64,000 bases of DNA from Massilia alkalitolerans DSM 17462 (lineage in GTDB: Bacteria; Pseudomonadota; Gammaproteobacteria; Burkholderiales; Burkholderiaceae_D). The notes under the pieces were generated by a model, which ran no database searches, was not told the DNA's origin, and was given only the letters and a program-made list of their open reading frames with translations. Location of the stretch: positions 62,291 to 126,290 of the forward strand of contig NZ_ATYR01000011.1 of NCBI RefSeq assembly GCF_000427785.1, written 5' to 3'. Positions 1-9,735 of the stretch are shown piece after piece. The translations under genes and the position numbers were made by a program. Positions within the stretch are counted from its first letter, which is position 1. Every line of letters begins with the position of its first letter.

Positions 1-287
1 TTCAGGCAGACCGGAATATCCACCAGCGACCAGTGGAAGAAGTCCACCCGCGGCAGCGAGGCGGGCACGGTCTTGCCTTCCTGGTTGACGTCGTCGCCGA
101 CGGAGGGCACGTCGGGGTCGTGGCAGATCAGCACCAGGGACTTGGTGCCGGCAGGCACGTCGTCCCAGGCGAGATGCGGGCTGCGGTTGTCGGACAGCCT
201 GACGTGGCTGTCCGGATCGGCCACCGCAAAAGCGCATTGCGGCGGGATCGGCCCGCCCTCGGTGAATGAATCGCTCCAGATTCGCAT
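1..287 (-). CDS. YbhB/YbcL-type PEBP-family protein, 3' end outside window
   Basis: Partial gene reading off the left edge. Translating the minus strand from the ATG at 285-287 gives a product starting MRIWSDSFTEGGPIPPQCAF. It carries the hallmarks of bacterial phosphatidylethanolamine-binding proteins: an SPHLAW segment, a DPDVPS segment matching the family's DPDAP motif, and an FFHWSLVDIP segment. About 95 residues are visible of a family that is usually 150-190 long. A GGGAGG ribosome site lies just upstream of the start. It is downstream of tyrS and dtd in the same direction, 48 bases after dtd, so it may be cotranscribed. The biochemical role of bacterial PEBPs is poorly defined; ligand binding is inferred from the fold. 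Confidence 0.85.
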   Translation of the reverse strand, partial: MRIWSDSFTEGGPIPPQCAFAVADPDSHVRLSDNRSPHLAWDDVPAGTKSLVLICHDPDVPSVGDDVNQEGKTVPASLPRVDFFHWSLVDIPVCL

Positions 288-335
288 ATGCCCTCCCAGC
301 CCTCTCCCTATTGACCCTCGTTGACGGCAGGGGTT

Positions 336-803
336 TCAGCGCTGGGCACCACCTATCGCGACAGGATCAACCTGCAGCCAGAAAGTGACGGGACCATCGT
401 TGATGAGTGAAACTTTCATGTCCGCGCCGAATCTGCCGGTCTCGACGATGCCATGGCGTTCGCGGGCCTGGCGCACGACATGATCGAACAGGCGCCGCCC
501 GTCCTCCGGCGCGGCCGCCGGCGAGAACGAGGGACGCGTGCCCGACCTGGTATCCGCGGCCAGGGTGAACTGCGGCACCAGCAGCAGGCCGCCGCCCGTG
601 TCGGTGATGCTGCGGTTCATCTTGCCGGCCTCGTCTGAAAACACGCGGTAAGTGAGGAGCTTGGCCAGCAGGGCTTCGGCTTCGCGCTCGGTGTCGCCCT
701 TTTCGGCGCACACCAGCACCATCAGGCCGGACCCAATCGCGCCGACGGTGTCGCCGTCGACGCGCACGCTGGCTTCGCTGACGCGCTGCAGAAGACCAAT
801 CAT
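336..803 (-). CDS. dtd: D-aminoacyl-tRNA deacylase
   Basis: A 155-residue cytoplasmic enzyme that hydrolyses D-amino acids (and glycine mischarged on tRNA-Ala) from tRNA, a post-synthetase proofreading step. The sequence shows the family's VPQFTLAAD active-site segment at about residues 76-84 (a variant of SQFTL) and the GPVT segment (137-140) that forms the Gly-cisPro chiral selector. Length matches the family. The start ATG at 801-803 overlaps the TGA of tyrS (800-802) as ATGA, so the two are translationally coupled. The pairing makes sense because TyrRS is a known source of D-Tyr-tRNA. Confidence 0.95.
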   Translation of the reverse strand: MIGLLQRVSEASVRVDGDTVGAIGSGLMVLVCAEKGDTEREAEALLAKLLTYRVFSDEAGKMNRSITDTGGGLLLVPQFTLAADTRSGTRPSFSPAAAPEDGRRLFDHVVRQARERHGIVETGRFGADMKVSLINDGPVTFWLQVDPVAIGGAQR

Positions 804-2062
804 GCCAGCGTCACGCGCGCGAATTTGCGCTTGCCCACCTGCATCACGAAAGTGCCGGCTTCGACCTGCAAGCCCTTGTCGCTGACCACGGTGCCGTCGA
901 TGCGCACGCCGCCCTGGTCGACCATGCGCATGGCTTCCGAGGTCGAGGCGCACAGGCCGGCCGCTTTCAGCAACTGGGCCACGCCCAGCGGCGCGCCGGA
1001 CAAGGCGACTTCCGGCACATCGTCCGGAATGCCGCCCTTCGAGCGGTTGACGAAGTCGGCCAGTGCATCGTCGGCGGCCTGCGCCGAGTGGAAGCGTGCA
1101 ACGATTTCCTTGCCGAGCGCCACTTTCGCATCGCGCGGGTTGGCGCCACCAAGCACTTCGGCCTTGATGTTCTGGATCTCGGCGATCGAGCGGAAGGACA
1201 GCAGGTTGTAGTACTTCCACATCATGTCGTCCGAAATGCTCATCAGCTTGCCGAACATGGTGTTCGGGGCTTCGGTGATGCCGATGTAGTTGTTCTTGGA
1301 CTTGGACATCTTCTCGACGCCGTCCAGGCCTTCGAGCAGGGGCATGGTCAGGATGCACTGCTGTTCCTGTCCATAATCTTTCTGTAACTCACGGCCAACC
1401 AGGAGGTTGAACTTCTGGTCGGTGCCCCCAAGTTCGAGGTCCGCGTGCAAAGCGACCGAATCATAGCCCTGCATCAAAGGGTAGAGGAACTCATGCACCG
1501 CGATCGGGGTCCCACTCTTGTAGCGCTTGGTGAAATCGTCGCGCTCCATCATGCGGGCCACGGTATAGCGCGAGGCGAGCTGGATCATGCCGCGCGCCCC
1601 CAGCGGATCGCACCATTCGGAGTTGTAGCGGATTTCCGTGCGCGCGGCATCCAGCACCAGGGAAGCCTGGCGGAAATAAGTCATGGCGTTTTCCTCGACC
1701 TGCTCACGGGTCAGCGGCGGACGCGTGGCATTGCGGCCCGACGGGTCGCCGATCATCGAGGTGAAATCGCCGATCAGGAAGATTACCTGGTGGCCCAGGT
1801 CTTGCAGCTGGCGCATCTTGTTCAGCACCACGGTATGGCCAAGGTGCAGGTCGGGCGCGGTCGGGTCCAGGCCCAGCTTGATGCGCAGCGGCTTGCCCGA
1901 CTGTTCGGAACGCGCCAGTTTCTGGGCGAATTCGCTTTCGATCAGCAGTTCATCGACACCGCGCTTGGCAATGGCCAGCGCCTCGAGCACCTTGTCCGTC
2001 AACGGCAGGGGGGCGGAAGAATTTACCGGAGCGCCGCTACCGGACGAGACATTCGAATTCAT
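800..2062 (-). CDS. tyrS: Tyrosyl-tRNA synthetase
   Basis: Class I aminoacyl-tRNA synthetase, 420 residues, that charges tRNA-Tyr. The HIGH-like motif is HLGHT at residues 73-77 and the KMSKS loop is intact at 251-255. The last 65 or so residues form an S4-type RNA-binding domain ([16 protein letters not shown]). The first 20 residues are a Ser/Pro/Ala-rich extension of low complexity. An internal start is possible, but the ATG at 2060-2062 is the first in frame. It heads a minus-strand run tyrS-dtd-PEBP and is divergent from the M23 peptidase gene. Confidence 0.96.
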   Translation of the reverse strand: MNSNVSSGSGAPVNSSAPLPLTDKVLEALAIAKRGVDELLIESEFAQKLARSEQSGKPLRIKLGLDPTAPDLHLGHTVVLNKMRQLQDLGHQVIFLIGDFTSMIGDPSGRNATRPPLTREQVEENAMTYFRQASLVLDAARTEIRYNSEWCDPLGARGMIQLASRYTVARMMERDDFTKRYKSGTPIAVHEFLYPLMQGYDSVALHADLELGGTDQKFNLLVGRELQKDYGQEQQCILTMPLLEGLDGVEKMSKSKNNYIGITEAPNTMFGKLMSISDDMMWKYYNLLSFRSIAEIQNIKAEVLGGANPRDAKVALGKEIVARFHSAQAADDALADFVNRSKGGIPDDVPEVALSGAPLGVAQLLKAAGLCASTSEAMRMVDQGGVRIDGTVVSDKGLQVEAGTFVMQVGKRKFARVTLA

Positions 2063-2102
2063 ATGCGTGTGGGATTTTCGTGTAGGAAATTTGCTAAGAC
2101 GG

Positions 2103-2129
2103 TTGTAGGACCACTTCTTTTGGTATAAT
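2103..2129 (+). promoter_or_regulatory. Predicted extended -10 promoter for the M23 peptidase gene
   Basis: A perfect TATAAT at 2124-2129 is preceded by TGG, giving the extended -10 form TGnTATAAT. The -35 candidate TTGTAG at 2103-2108 is weak and has a short 15-base spacer, as is tolerated with extended -10 elements. Expected start of transcription is near 2136, leaving a leader of about 85 bases. The leader contains CAGTTTC at 2144-2150 and GAAACTG at 2177-2183, which could pair. The leader role is inference. Confidence 0.6.
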
Positions 2130-2221
2130 TCACGATCGTTTTTCAGTTTCCTGTAGAAAACTTTGCAGATCGATAAGAAACTGGATCCCTAGAAGTTCAG
2201 CCGCAAATTTTAACTGATTGC

Positions 2222-3586
2222 ATGAACCCTATACATAAAATCACTGGCAAGAGCCTGCTCCAGCTGCTACCGCGAACGCGCAAGACGCGCATCGTGAGCG
2301 CCGGCGCCGCACTCCTGAGCGTGTTTGCGTTCGGTGCAGTGGCAGTGGCCCCGATCGCTCCCGACGCGGCAGACATGCCGGTCACCTCGATCGAACAGAA
2401 CCTGGAACTGCCGAACCTGGCAGACCAGATCGCCGCCCTCCAGCAGAACGAGCAGCAATTCATCCACGAGGAACGCATCCGTCCGGGCGACTCGATCGGC
2501 TCCCTCTTCACCCGCCTTGGTGTCAACGACGCCGACGCCCAGAAATTCCTCCGCACCGACAAGACCGCCCGCCGCCTGCTGTCGCTCAAGACCGGCAAGC
2601 GCGTCCAGGCCGAAACCGATGAACATGGCCTGCTGCTGTCGATGCGCGCCACGATCACCGACGGCAAGGCTGGCGATGCCCGCCAGATCACGGTCGAGCG
2701 CAAGGGCGAGAAATTCGTCGCCATGGAAGCCCCGGCCAAGCTGGAGCGCCGCGTCGAGATGCGTTCGCGTGAAATCACCACCTCGCTGTATTCGGCGACC
2801 GACTCCAACGTGGACGGCGGCAGCATGCCGGACTCGGTGGTCGGCCAGATGATCGAGATGTTCTCGACCAACATCGACTTCCGCTCCGACCTCAAGCGCG
2901 GCGACCGTTTCAGCGTCGTCTACGAAACCTTCTGGCTCGACGGCGAACTGGTGAAGACCGGCCGCATCCTGGCAGGCGAATTCGTCAACCGCGGCGTCGC
3001 CTACCAGTCGGTCTGGTACGAAGACCCGGTCACCAAGCAGGGCGGCTACTACAGCCTGGACGGCAAGTCGCTCAAGAAAGCCTTCCTGAAGTCCCCGCTG
3101 CAGTTCTCGCGTATCTCCTCGGGCTTCTCGATGCGCGTGCATCCGATCTCGGGCAAGTGGAAGGCGCACAAGGGCGTCGATTATGCCGCCTCGACGGGCA
3201 CGCCGATCCGCGCGGTCGCCGACGGCGTCATCGATTTCGCCGGCAACAGCGGCGGCTACGGCAACCAGGTCGTCCTGAAGCACTGGTCGAAATACAGCAC
3301 CGCCTATGCCCACATGAGCCGCATCGCTCCGGGCGTGCGTAAGGGCGCCAAGGTCAGCCAGGGCCAGGTGATCGGCTATGTCGGCTCGACCGGCTGGTCG
3401 ACCGGCCCGCACCTGCACTACGAGTTCCGCGTGGCAGGCCAGGCCCAGAATCCGGAGAAGTTCAAGTCGCTGGCCCAGCAGCCGCTGACCCAGGCCGAGC
3501 TGGCCCGCTTCCGCATGGCCGCCGCCGAGATGAACCACCGCTTCTCGCTGCTCGCACCGAGCGGCAACGCGATGGCCGCGCGCTAA
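2222..3586 (+). CDS. M23-family peptidoglycan endopeptidase, membrane-anchored
   Basis: A 454-residue MepM-like protein predicted to cut peptide crosslinks in the periplasm. A basic N-terminus is followed by one hydrophobic segment at about 24-43 (signal anchor). A middle region (about 80-290) resembles the LysM/OapA-like domain of these enzymes. A C-terminal M23 LytM domain spans about 295-410. Zinc and catalytic residues are visible: H316 and D320 in HKGVD, H363 in AYAHMS, and the HLH triad member at 397-399. All are intact, so it should be an active hydrolase rather than an EnvC/NlpD-like activator. No clear ribosome site precedes the ATG. A strong terminator follows at 3605. Confidence 0.92.
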   Translation: MNPIHKITGKSLLQLLPRTRKTRIVSAGAALLSVFAFGAVAVAPIAPDAADMPVTSIEQNLELPNLADQIAALQQNEQQFIHEERIRPGDSIGSLFTRLGVNDADAQKFLRTDKTARRLLSLKTGKRVQAETDEHGLLLSMRATITDGKAGDARQITVERKGEKFVAMEAPAKLERRVEMRSREITTSLYSATDSNVDGGSMPDSVVGQMIEMFSTNIDFRSDLKRGDRFSVVYETFWLDGELVKTGRILAGEFVNRGVAYQSVWYEDPVTKQGGYYSLDGKSLKKAFLKSPLQFSRISSGFSMRVHPISGKWKAHKGVDYAASTGTPIRAVADGVIDFAGNSGGYGNQVVLKHWSKYSTAYAHMSRIAPGVRKGAKVSQGQVIGYVGSTGWSTGPHLHYEFRVAGQAQNPEKFKSLAQQPLTQAELARFRMAAAEMNHRFSLLAPSGNAMAAR

Positions 3587-3604
3587 GCCATCCCGCTCCT
3601 CCCG

Positions 3605-3646
3605 ACGCCCCGCCGCATCGAGCATGCCGCGGGGCGTTTTCTTTTC
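3605..3646 (+). terminator. Rho-independent terminator after the M23 gene
   Basis: A 9-bp perfect stem, ACGCCCCGC at 3605-3613 with GCGGGGCGT at 3629-3637, is followed by TTTCTTTTC. It lies 18 bases past the stop of the M23 gene. Confidence 0.88.
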
Positions 3647-3776
3647 CTGCTTCGCTATGCACCCATCATGAATTCCACTAAATAGCATTTATTTTGCCAT
3701 CCGAGAGCAGTTTTATTGCCATCTCTTTAGCTCTCAATGCTAGAGTGAAAAGAGATCAACAATAAAGGAGGCAATC

Positions 3777-4940
3777 ATGCTCAAGTTTCTCGCATTTGTT
3801 CTGCTAGTCCTGGTAGGGGCACCATCGGGTGCCCAGCAGGCTTTTCCCTTCCTTAACAAGCCGGGCAGTTTCGCAGTCGGTTTCCGCGTGGTCGAGCAGG
3901 TGGACCCGAGCCGCAGCTATCCCGCGAATGCGCCGGAAGGGGCACGCAAGCCGCGCCCGATCCAGACCGCCATCTGGTATCCCGCGGTCAAAGGCGGGAA
4001 GCCGATGCGCTACGACGACTACCTCCAGCTGCTGGGCTGGGACGACGATTTCGCCCGCTCCCCTGCGGAACGGGACAAGGTGCTGGCGAAGTGGCTGGAG
4101 TTCGTTAGCGAAGGCAAACGTGACAAGCAGCTCGCTGCGGAGCGCAAGGATGTGCGCTGGGCGGTGCGCGATGCGAAGGCGCTGCCGGGCAAGTATCCGG
4201 TGGTGATTTATTCGCCGAGCATCAGCAGCAATGTGTTCGAGAATGCCGAGATGATGGAATTCCTGGCCAGCCATGGCTATCTCGTGATCGCCAGCCCGGC
4301 TCTGGGTGTCGACGAGCGCTGGCAGAAGGACGACCTGGCGCACGCCGAAGCGCAGGCGGCCGACATCCGCTTCCTGGTGAATTACGCGCAATCGCTGCCG
4401 CAGGCCGACGCCAGCCGCCTGGCCGTGGCCGGCTTTTCCTGGGGCGGCATGGCCAATGTGCTGGCCGCGGCCCAGGACGAGCGCATCAAGGCCCTGGTTT
4501 GCCTGGACGGCACGGTGCGCTACCGCCACGCGATGCTGGAGAAAGTGCCTTACCTGAAGCCGGAACAGCTGCGCACTCCCCTGCTCTATCTGGCGCAGCG
4601 GCCGCCGCCCTTCGAGCGCGGGCTGAAGTTCAAGCCGGACCACTCGGGCAGCATCCTGCAGAAAATGACGGGCGCCGACGTCTACCTGCTGACGATGTAC
4701 GCGATGGAGCATGTGTATTTCGGCACCAGTTACCTGCGCCTCGATCCGCTCGACTTCGGCGACTACACCCGCGACGAAATCGCCCAGTCCTATGCCCTGA
4801 GCGCGCGCTATGTCCTCAATTTCCTGAACGGCGCCCTGAAGGGTGACCGGAACGGCTTCGCCTACCTGATGAAGAAGCCCGAACAGCTCGGCATGCCGCG
4901 CCACAGCGTCGACAGCCAGTTTTTCGCGGCGCGTCCGTGA
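3777..4940 (+). CDS. Secreted alpha/beta hydrolase, dienelactone-hydrolase-like
   Basis: A 387-residue protein with a Sec signal peptide (hydrophobic 4-14, cleavage probably after the Ala at about 19). The nucleophile elbow GFSWGG lies at 219-224 with Ser221. The strand PVVIYSPSIS before it and the AGYLVIASPA-like stretch fit the secreted acetylhydrolase/dienelactone-hydrolase branch. Substrate is unknown. The start is well supported by AAAGGAGG at 3764-3771, 5 bases before the ATG. The next gene follows after 28 bases with its own ribosome site, so the two are probably one transcript. Confidence 0.85.
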   Translation: MLKFLAFVLLVLVGAPSGAQQAFPFLNKPGSFAVGFRVVEQVDPSRSYPANAPEGARKPRPIQTAIWYPAVKGGKPMRYDDYLQLLGWDDDFARSPAERDKVLAKWLEFVSEGKRDKQLAAERKDVRWAVRDAKALPGKYPVVIYSPSISSNVFENAEMMEFLASHGYLVIASPALGVDERWQKDDLAHAEAQAADIRFLVNYAQSLPQADASRLAVAGFSWGGMANVLAAAQDERIKALVCLDGTVRYRHAMLEKVPYLKPEQLRTPLLYLAQRPPPFERGLKFKPDHSGSILQKMTGADVYLLTMYAMEHVYFGTSYLRLDPLDFGDYTRDEIAQSYALSARYVLNFLNGALKGDRNGFAYLMKKPEQLGMPRHSVDSQFFAARP

Positions 4941-4968
4941 TCGCAAGTTGATATAGACAGGAGACCCG

Positions 4969-5496
4969 ATGAAACCCGTTCTCGCCACCGCCGCGCTGTG
5001 TCTGACCCTGTTCGCAGGCGCGCCACAGCCTGCCCATGCGGAAAACCCGGCGGAAAGCCGGCAGAAGATCGACGCCGTGATCAAGGCCTTCGCCAAGGCC
5101 CTCGTCGACAAGGACAAGGAGGGCTTCATGCGCCTGTTCCTGCGCGAAGACATCACCTGGGTCGGCGTCTACACCGACGGCAGCCTGGCGCGCTACCGCG
5201 CCAGCCTGAAGGATCCGAAGGAGGCCTCGCCCAAGACAGAAAGCAGCACGCCACGCAAGTTCATCGAAAAAATCGTCCGCGCGCCGGAAGCGCGCACCGA
5301 AACCTTCGAGAACGTGCGCATCGATACCGACGGCGAGATGGCGCAAGTGCTGTTCGACTACAGCTTCATGGTCGGCAACTATCGCAACAACTGGGGCAAG
5401 GAAAGCTGGCAGATGGTCCGCACCGAGAACGGGTGGAAAATTGCCGGAGTGATCTGGTCGGCGGAAGAGAATCCTGAGCCTCCGCCGAAGAAGTAA
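4969..5496 (+). CDS. Exported NTF2-like (SnoaL/DUF4440-type) protein
   Basis: 175 residues with a clear signal peptide ending at the AHA before residue 24. The mature part starts with a helix (IDAVIKAFAKALVDKDKEGF), then LFLREDITWVGVY, and ends with QMVRTENGWKIAGVIWS. That layout is typical of the cone-shaped NTF2 fold used by SnoaL-like and DUF4440 proteins. No catalytic residue can be assigned, and ligand binding is the likely role. AGGAG stands 7 bases before the ATG. It follows the secreted hydrolase, and both products are predicted to be periplasmic or secreted, so a shared pathway is possible but unproven. Confidence 0.75.
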   Translation: MKPVLATAALCLTLFAGAPQPAHAENPAESRQKIDAVIKAFAKALVDKDKEGFMRLFLREDITWVGVYTDGSLARYRASLKDPKEASPKTESSTPRKFIEKIVRAPEARTETFENVRIDTDGEMAQVLFDYSFMVGNYRNNWGKESWQMVRTENGWKIAGVIWSAEENPEPPPKK

Positions 5497-5558
5497 GCCT
5501 CACCCGCTGCTCCATCAATCCTTGCGCCGGGCAGCGCATCGATAGCGCTGCCCGCCCC

Positions 5559-7187
5559 TCAAGCAGCTGCCAGGCCCAGGCGCAGCGAGGGTTCGGTGCC
5601 GCGCTGGCCAGGAGACGCCGGGCGCGCATGACGGGAAACAGCGTCCACCTTGAAGGTATTGACCAGTTCGGCAAGCGAACTGGCCTGGTCCTGCATCGAT
5701 GCCGCTGCGGCGGCCGCTTCTTCGACCAGGGCGGCATTCTGCTGCGTCACATCATCCATCTGCGTGATCGCGGCATTGACCTGCTCGATACCGAGCGCCT
5801 GCTCGGCGCTGGCCGAGGTGATTTCAGCCATGACGTCGGTGACACGCATGATGCCCTGGACGATCTCCTGCATGGTGGCGCCGGCCTGGTCGACCAGGCG
5901 CCCGCCGGCATCCACTTTACCCACCGAATCCGCGATCAGGCTACGGATTTCCTTGGCCGCCCCTGCCGAACGTTGCGCAAGATTGCGCACCTCCGATGCA
6001 ACGACGGCAAAGCCCCTGCCCTGTTCCCCGGCACGCGCGGCCTCGACCGCGGCATTCAGTGCCAGGATATTGGTCTGGAACGCAATCCCGTCGATCACCG
6101 CGATGATGTCGCCAATTTTCTTCGACGAAGCGTTGATCGATTCCATGGTCGTCACCACTTCCGATACCACCTTGCCGCCACGAACCGCGATCTCGGAGGC
6201 TGCCTGCGCCAGGGTATTCGCCTGGCGGGCGTTGTCGGCATTCTGGCGAACCGAACTGGTCAGCTCCTCCATCGACGATGCCGTCTCTTCCAGCGAGCTG
6301 GCCTGCTGCTCGGTACGGGACGAGAGGTCGAGGTTGCCGGAAGCGATCTGCTGCGAAGCGCTGACGATGGTCTCGGTGCCGGCGCGCACTTCGTTCACGG
6401 TCGTCAGCAGGCTGTCGTTCATGCGCTTGAGTGCGGAAAGCAGATGACCGACCTCATCGCGGCTCGAAACCTGGATGTCGGCGGTCAGGTCCCTGGAAGC
6501 GACCTGCTCGGCAAGCGCGACAGCGTGGGCCAGGGGCCGGGTAATGCTACGGGTCAGGAACAGTGCGAACAGCCCGCCGCAGACCAGTGCGGCGACGCCG
6601 GTACCGATCAGCAGCTTTTGTGCGCTTGCCTGTAGTGCGTCGATGCGCGCGTTGGCATCACGGAACAATTGTTCCTGGTGAACCACCACCTCTTCCACAG
6701 TATGCACATACTGCTTCATTTCAGGTGTTACCTTGTCACTCACGAAAGCCCTGAGTGCCGCATCAGCTGCGCCAAGCTCCGCTTTACGGCGGAAGGCCTC
6801 GTCGCGGATGGCGGAATACTGCTTGCGCTGATCGGCCACGGCCTTGAGCAAGGCTTTGCCGCGCTCGCTTAGCACCAGCGCCTCCAGTTCTTTCTGGACC
6901 TTGCTCACGTTCGCACTGACGGCTTTCATTTCCTGCTCATAGAAAGCGTCGTCAGCCGGATCGCTGCTTTTCAGCTTTGCCATGGTACGCACACTATTGG
7001 TTGCAATGCCCTGCAGCCACTGGTCTGCAAGGGCGACTTTCGTCGTGGTGGCCGTCATGACCTCCTTGGCATCGGCAATACGGCCGAGCTGCCATAAGGC
7101 GGTCGCCAGCATGAGGGCGGCGAGGAGAAGGATGGCGGCGAAAGCGACGCCGAGCCGGGTACCGATTTTTAAGTTATTAAATTTCAT
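5559..7187 (-). CDS. Methyl-accepting chemotaxis protein
   Basis: A transmembrane chemoreceptor of 542 residues that signals to CheA/CheW. An N-terminal membrane segment is followed by a periplasmic four-helix-bundle sensor (4HB_MCP-like, about 35-185), a second membrane segment, HAMP, and a long coiled-coil signalling domain. The highly conserved tip [20 protein letters not shown] is present, as are Glu/Gln-rich methylation helices. The start used is the ATG at 7185-7187 ([11 protein letters not shown]), which places a short basic stretch before the first membrane helix. An upstream in-frame ATG at 7244 would add 19 unlikely residues. The periplasmic ligand is unknown. Confidence 0.93.
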   Translation of the reverse strand: MKFNNLKIGTRLGVAFAAILLLAALMLATALWQLGRIADAKEVMTATTTKVALADQWLQGIATNSVRTMAKLKSSDPADDAFYEQEMKAVSANVSKVQKELEALVLSERGKALLKAVADQRKQYSAIRDEAFRRKAELGAADAALRAFVSDKVTPEMKQYVHTVEEVVVHQEQLFRDANARIDALQASAQKLLIGTGVAALVCGGLFALFLTRSITRPLAHAVALAEQVASRDLTADIQVSSRDEVGHLLSALKRMNDSLLTTVNEVRAGTETIVSASQQIASGNLDLSSRTEQQASSLEETASSMEELTSSVRQNADNARQANTLAQAASEIAVRGGKVVSEVVTTMESINASSKKIGDIIAVIDGIAFQTNILALNAAVEAARAGEQGRGFAVVASEVRNLAQRSAGAAKEIRSLIADSVGKVDAGGRLVDQAGATMQEIVQGIMRVTDVMAEITSASAEQALGIEQVNAAITQMDDVTQQNAALVEEAAAAAASMQDQASSLAELVNTFKVDAVSRHARPASPGQRGTEPSLRLGLAAA

Positions 7188-7509
7188 GTCGATCTGGCAA
7201 AAACGGAGCGGGGGGTGGTTCTGGATGCGTCGGCCGAATGTCAAGCTTTCGCTTCCAGCTCTAGAGAATTTACTCTAATCAACAAGTTTTGCCGTAAGTA
7301 CATAAACAAAATATCGAAAAGGTGGACGTTTAGATAAGAAAAAGACGTTAATAAACAACGATTTAATAACTGTTCATTATCTAAGTAGACGAACTAATAA
7401 GCCGTTTGCGCTTCCGACAAGCGGCTCCAGCGTTTAGTATGCTGGCGGCGCACCAGCTGGAGCAGCGCCCAGCAAACCGCTGTCCGGTTGCCCTACAAGG
7501 AGAATGCAC
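7188..7509. other. Gene-free AT-rich divergent region between MCP and anmK
   Basis: No convincing gene lies in these 322 bases. Positions 7260-7400 are strikingly AT-rich against the surrounding GC-rich DNA and probably carry the MCP promoter. A hairpin (CCGTTTG with CAAGCGG, about 7401-7425, one wobble) and a small dyad (CCAGC/GCTGG around 7428-7446) sit on the anmK side. No clean sigma-70 or sigma-28 box could be assigned. Confidence 0.6.
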
Positions 7510-8607
7510 ATGAGCGAGACCTCGTCCCTGGCCATCGGCCTGATGTCCGGCACCAGCCTCGACGGCGTGGACGGCGTGCTGGCCGACTTCGCCGGCGGCG
7601 GCATCCGCAGCCTCGCGGCGGCCTTCACGCCCTTCCCCGCCGCACTGCGTAGCGAACTGATGGCCCTGCAGGCCGCCAGCGAGAACGAACTCGAGCGCGA
7701 AGCGCTGGCCGCCAATGCCCTGGCCCTGTGCTACGCCGACTGCGTGCGCCAGCTGCTGCCCCAGGCAGGCGGGCCGGTCGCGGCCGTGGCCGTGCATGGC
7801 CAGACCATCCGCCACCGACCGGAACTCGGTTTTACGCGCCAGACCAACAACCCCGCCCTGTTGGCCGAACTGACCGGGATCGACGTGATCGCCGACTTCC
7901 GCACCCGCGACATCGCGGCCGGCGGTCAGGGCGCGCCGCTGGTGCCGGCCTTCCACGAGGCCGCCTTCGGGGAGCCGGGAACGGCCCGGGTGGTCGTCAA
8001 CATCGGCGGGATCGGCAACATCAGCATGCTGCACGGCGACGGCCGCGTCACCGGTTTCGATACCGGTCCGGGCAATGTCTTGATGGACCTGTGGATCGGC
8101 CGCCACCTCGGCAAGGCCTACGACGAGGACGGCGCCTGGGCCGCCGGCGGCAGCGTGCAGCAGCCGCTGCTGGATGCGCTGCTGGACGAGCCCTTCTTCC
8201 GCCAGCCGGCCCCCAAGAGCACCGGCCGCGACCTGTTCCATGACAGCTGGCTCAATGCCAAGCTCAAGGGCTTCGAGGCACTTGCCCCGCAGGACGTGAT
8301 GGCCACGCTCACCCGCCTGACGGCGGTAACGATCGCCGACGCCATCCGCAGCGAGCACGCGGCTGTGGATGCGGTATACGTGTGCGGCGGCGGCGCCTAC
8401 AACGCCACCCTGCTGCGCGAGATCGGCGCGGCGCTGGGCGGCGCGGCCGTGGAATCGACGGCCGCGCTCGGCATCGCGCCGAACCGGGTCGAGGCACTGG
8501 CCTTCGCCTGGCTGGGCTGGCGTTTCCTGCAGCGCGAGCCGGGCAATTTGCCGGCTGTTACCGGGGCCCGCGGCCCGCGCATTCTCGGCGCGCTGTATCC
8601 GGCGTAA
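7510..8607 (+). CDS. anmK: Anhydro-N-acetylmuramic acid kinase
   Basis: 365 residues. It phosphorylates and opens 1,6-anhydro-MurNAc to MurNAc-6-phosphate in peptidoglycan recycling. The N-terminal [12 protein letters not shown] motif (residues 10-21) is diagnostic. [41 protein letters not shown] and CGGGAYN follow in the order expected for the ASKHA-fold sugar kinase. The start is taken at the ATG at 7510, because AAGGAG at 7497-7502 is 7 bases upstream. The ATG at 7504 would leave only one base. It fits the nearby wall-turnover M23 peptidase. Confidence 0.96.
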   Translation: MSETSSLAIGLMSGTSLDGVDGVLADFAGGGIRSLAAAFTPFPAALRSELMALQAASENELEREALAANALALCYADCVRQLLPQAGGPVAAVAVHGQTIRHRPELGFTRQTNNPALLAELTGIDVIADFRTRDIAAGGQGAPLVPAFHEAAFGEPGTARVVVNIGGIGNISMLHGDGRVTGFDTGPGNVLMDLWIGRHLGKAYDEDGAWAAGGSVQQPLLDALLDEPFFRQPAPKSTGRDLFHDSWLNAKLKGFEALAPQDVMATLTRLTAVTIADAIRSEHAAVDAVYVCGGGAYNATLLREIGAALGGAAVESTAALGIAPNRVEALAFAWLGWRFLQREPGNLPAVTGARGPRILGALYPA

Positions 8608-8614
8608 ACGACAA

Positions 8615-8688
8615 AAGCTGGCACAAGCCAGCTTCTGAAAAGGAACGGCCCGGATGAACCGGGCCGTCGACTGCCCGGATCACCGGGC
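8615..8688 (-). terminator. Three consecutive hairpins between convergent anmK and erpA
   Basis: Hairpin 1 is AAGCTGGC/GCCAGCTT (8615-8622, 8627-8634). Hairpin 2 is ACGGCCCGG/CCGGGCCGT (8645-8653, 8659-8667). Hairpin 3 is GCCCGG/CCGGGC (8673-8678, 8683-8688). Read leftwards after erpA, hairpin 2 is followed by TTCCTTTTC and hairpin 1 by a short T run (the end of its stem), so both can act as erpA terminators. The plus direction lacks good T tracts. Confidence 0.7.
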
Positions 8689-8702
8689 TGCCTGGGGGAA
8701 GA

Positions 8703-9071
8703 TCAGGCCGAGAACGAGGAGCCGCAGCCGCAGGTCGAGGTGGCGTTCGGGTTCTTGATCACGAACTGGGCGCCTTCGAGGTCGTCCTTGTAGTCGATCT
8801 CGGCGCCGACCAGGTACTGGTAGCTCATCGAGTCGATCAGCAGCTGGACACCGTTTTTTTCCATCGTGGTGTCGTCTTCGTTGACGATTTCGTCAAAGGT
8901 GAAGCCATACTGGAAGCCGGAGCAACCGCCGCCCTGCACGAACACGCGCAGCTTGAGGTCGGGATTGCCCTCTTCCTCGATCAGCTGAGCAACTTTCTCT
9001 GCGGCGCTGTCGGTGAAGTTGATCGGAACGGGGATCGTGTCGTGCTCTTGCACTTCGGCGACTGCGGTCAT
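8703..9071 (-). CDS. erpA: Iron-sulfur cluster insertion protein ErpA
   Basis: 122-residue A-type carrier that delivers Fe-S clusters to apoproteins. The three conserved cysteines are in place: C50 in [11 protein letters not shown], and C114 and C116 in the CGCGSSFS tail. The N-terminal [15 protein letters not shown] matches the ErpA group better than IscA or SufA. A good ribosome site (AGGAG) precedes the ATG at 9069-9071. It lies downstream of argC and the bactofilin gene in the same direction and probably has its own promoter. Confidence 0.96.
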   Translation of the reverse strand: MTAVAEVQEHDTIPVPINFTDSAAEKVAQLIEEEGNPDLKLRVFVQGGGCSGFQYGFTFDEIVNEDDTTMEKNGVQLLIDSMSYQYLVGAEIDYKDDLEGAQFVIKNPNATSTCGCGSSFSA

Positions 9072-9104
9072 GAAACACTCCTGGTGAATATACGAATTGC
9101 GCCC

Positions 9105-9110
9105 ATTATA
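9105..9110 (-). promoter_or_regulatory. Predicted -10 element for erpA
   Basis: Reading leftwards, a perfect TATAAT lies at 9110-9105, about 35 bases before the erpA start, in a short leader that ends in AGGAG. No good -35 hexamer is seen at the right distance, so an activator may be needed. The classic IscR type 1 pattern was not found. Confidence 0.5.
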
Positions 9111-9145
9111 GACCGTTGCCGCAACTGATGCTGGTGGCAGGCCGA

Positions 9146-9550
9146 CTATCCGGCCGTCAGGGAAGGCTCGGCGTCGGTAAACTGAAACACTGGTTCGCCT
9201 GCGGGTTCGTGGGTCAGTTTCCCGGTCACGAGGGCGCCGCCGTGCATTTCGAGCAAACGGTAATGTACATCACCATGTATGCGGCCTTTCGGCTGTAATT
9301 CAAGGAGTTCTGACGAATATACCGATCCGGCGATGTAGCCGTTGACCACCAGGCTGGCGCAGCGCACCTCGCCCTCGATCCGGGCATGCTCGGAGACGAT
9401 CAGCATGCTGTCGGCGCCTTCCGCCGCGACCACGTTGCCATGCACTTCGCCGTCGATACGCAGCCCCCCGGTGAAGCACAGGTCGCCCTCGATCCGGGCC
9501 GAGATGCCGACCAGGCTGTCAATCTCGCTCTTTACTTGTCGACCAAACAT
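9146..9550 (-). CDS. Bactofilin-family polymer-forming cytoskeletal protein
   Basis: 134 residues, nearly all occupied by the bactofilin domain. The periodic short beta-strand pattern with Gly at turns is visible ([20 protein letters not shown], then repeating G-x-I/V units to about 110), which fits a right-handed beta-helix that polymerises without nucleotide. The N- and C-terminal tails are short, as usual. Bactofilins organise cell shape, polarity or envelope enzymes. Proximity to anmK and the M23 peptidase fits an envelope role, but the partner is not shown by sequence. Confidence 0.93.
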   Translation of the reverse strand: MFGRQVKSEIDSLVGISARIEGDLCFTGGLRIDGEVHGNVVAAEGADSMLIVSEHARIEGEVRCASLVVNGYIAGSVYSSELLELQPKGRIHGDVHYRLLEMHGGALVTGKLTHEPAGEPVFQFTDAEPSLTAG

Positions 9551-9680
9551 GTTCCACCCCTTCCAGTAGGACGCCGGCGGCGATTCGCCGCGCTGAAATC
9601 AACCTGTGCATCGGTCAATTTACCGTTCTCAACAAGAGTGGCCTTGATCTAGATCGCTTGGGGCGGCGTGTTGCCGTTTT

Positions 9681-9723
9681 GTAAGAAAAAAGGGAGACGC
9701 CGCGCGGGAAAATTCCGCGCGGC
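9681..9723 (-). terminator. Rho-independent terminator after argC
   Basis: Reading leftwards, GCCGCGCGG at 9723-9715 pairs with CCGCGCGGC at 9707-9699. This is followed by GTCTCCC and then a run of six T (9691-9686). It lies 12 bases past the argC stop. Confidence 0.85.
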
Positions 9724-9735
9724 AGGGAGAAAAGA

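Noticed and set aside
7261..7400. Sigma-28 (flagellar) promoter for the chemoreceptor
   Set aside because: A TAAA element and a CGATA element exist reading leftwards but about 10 bases apart, not the 15 needed for TAAA-N15-GCCGATAA.
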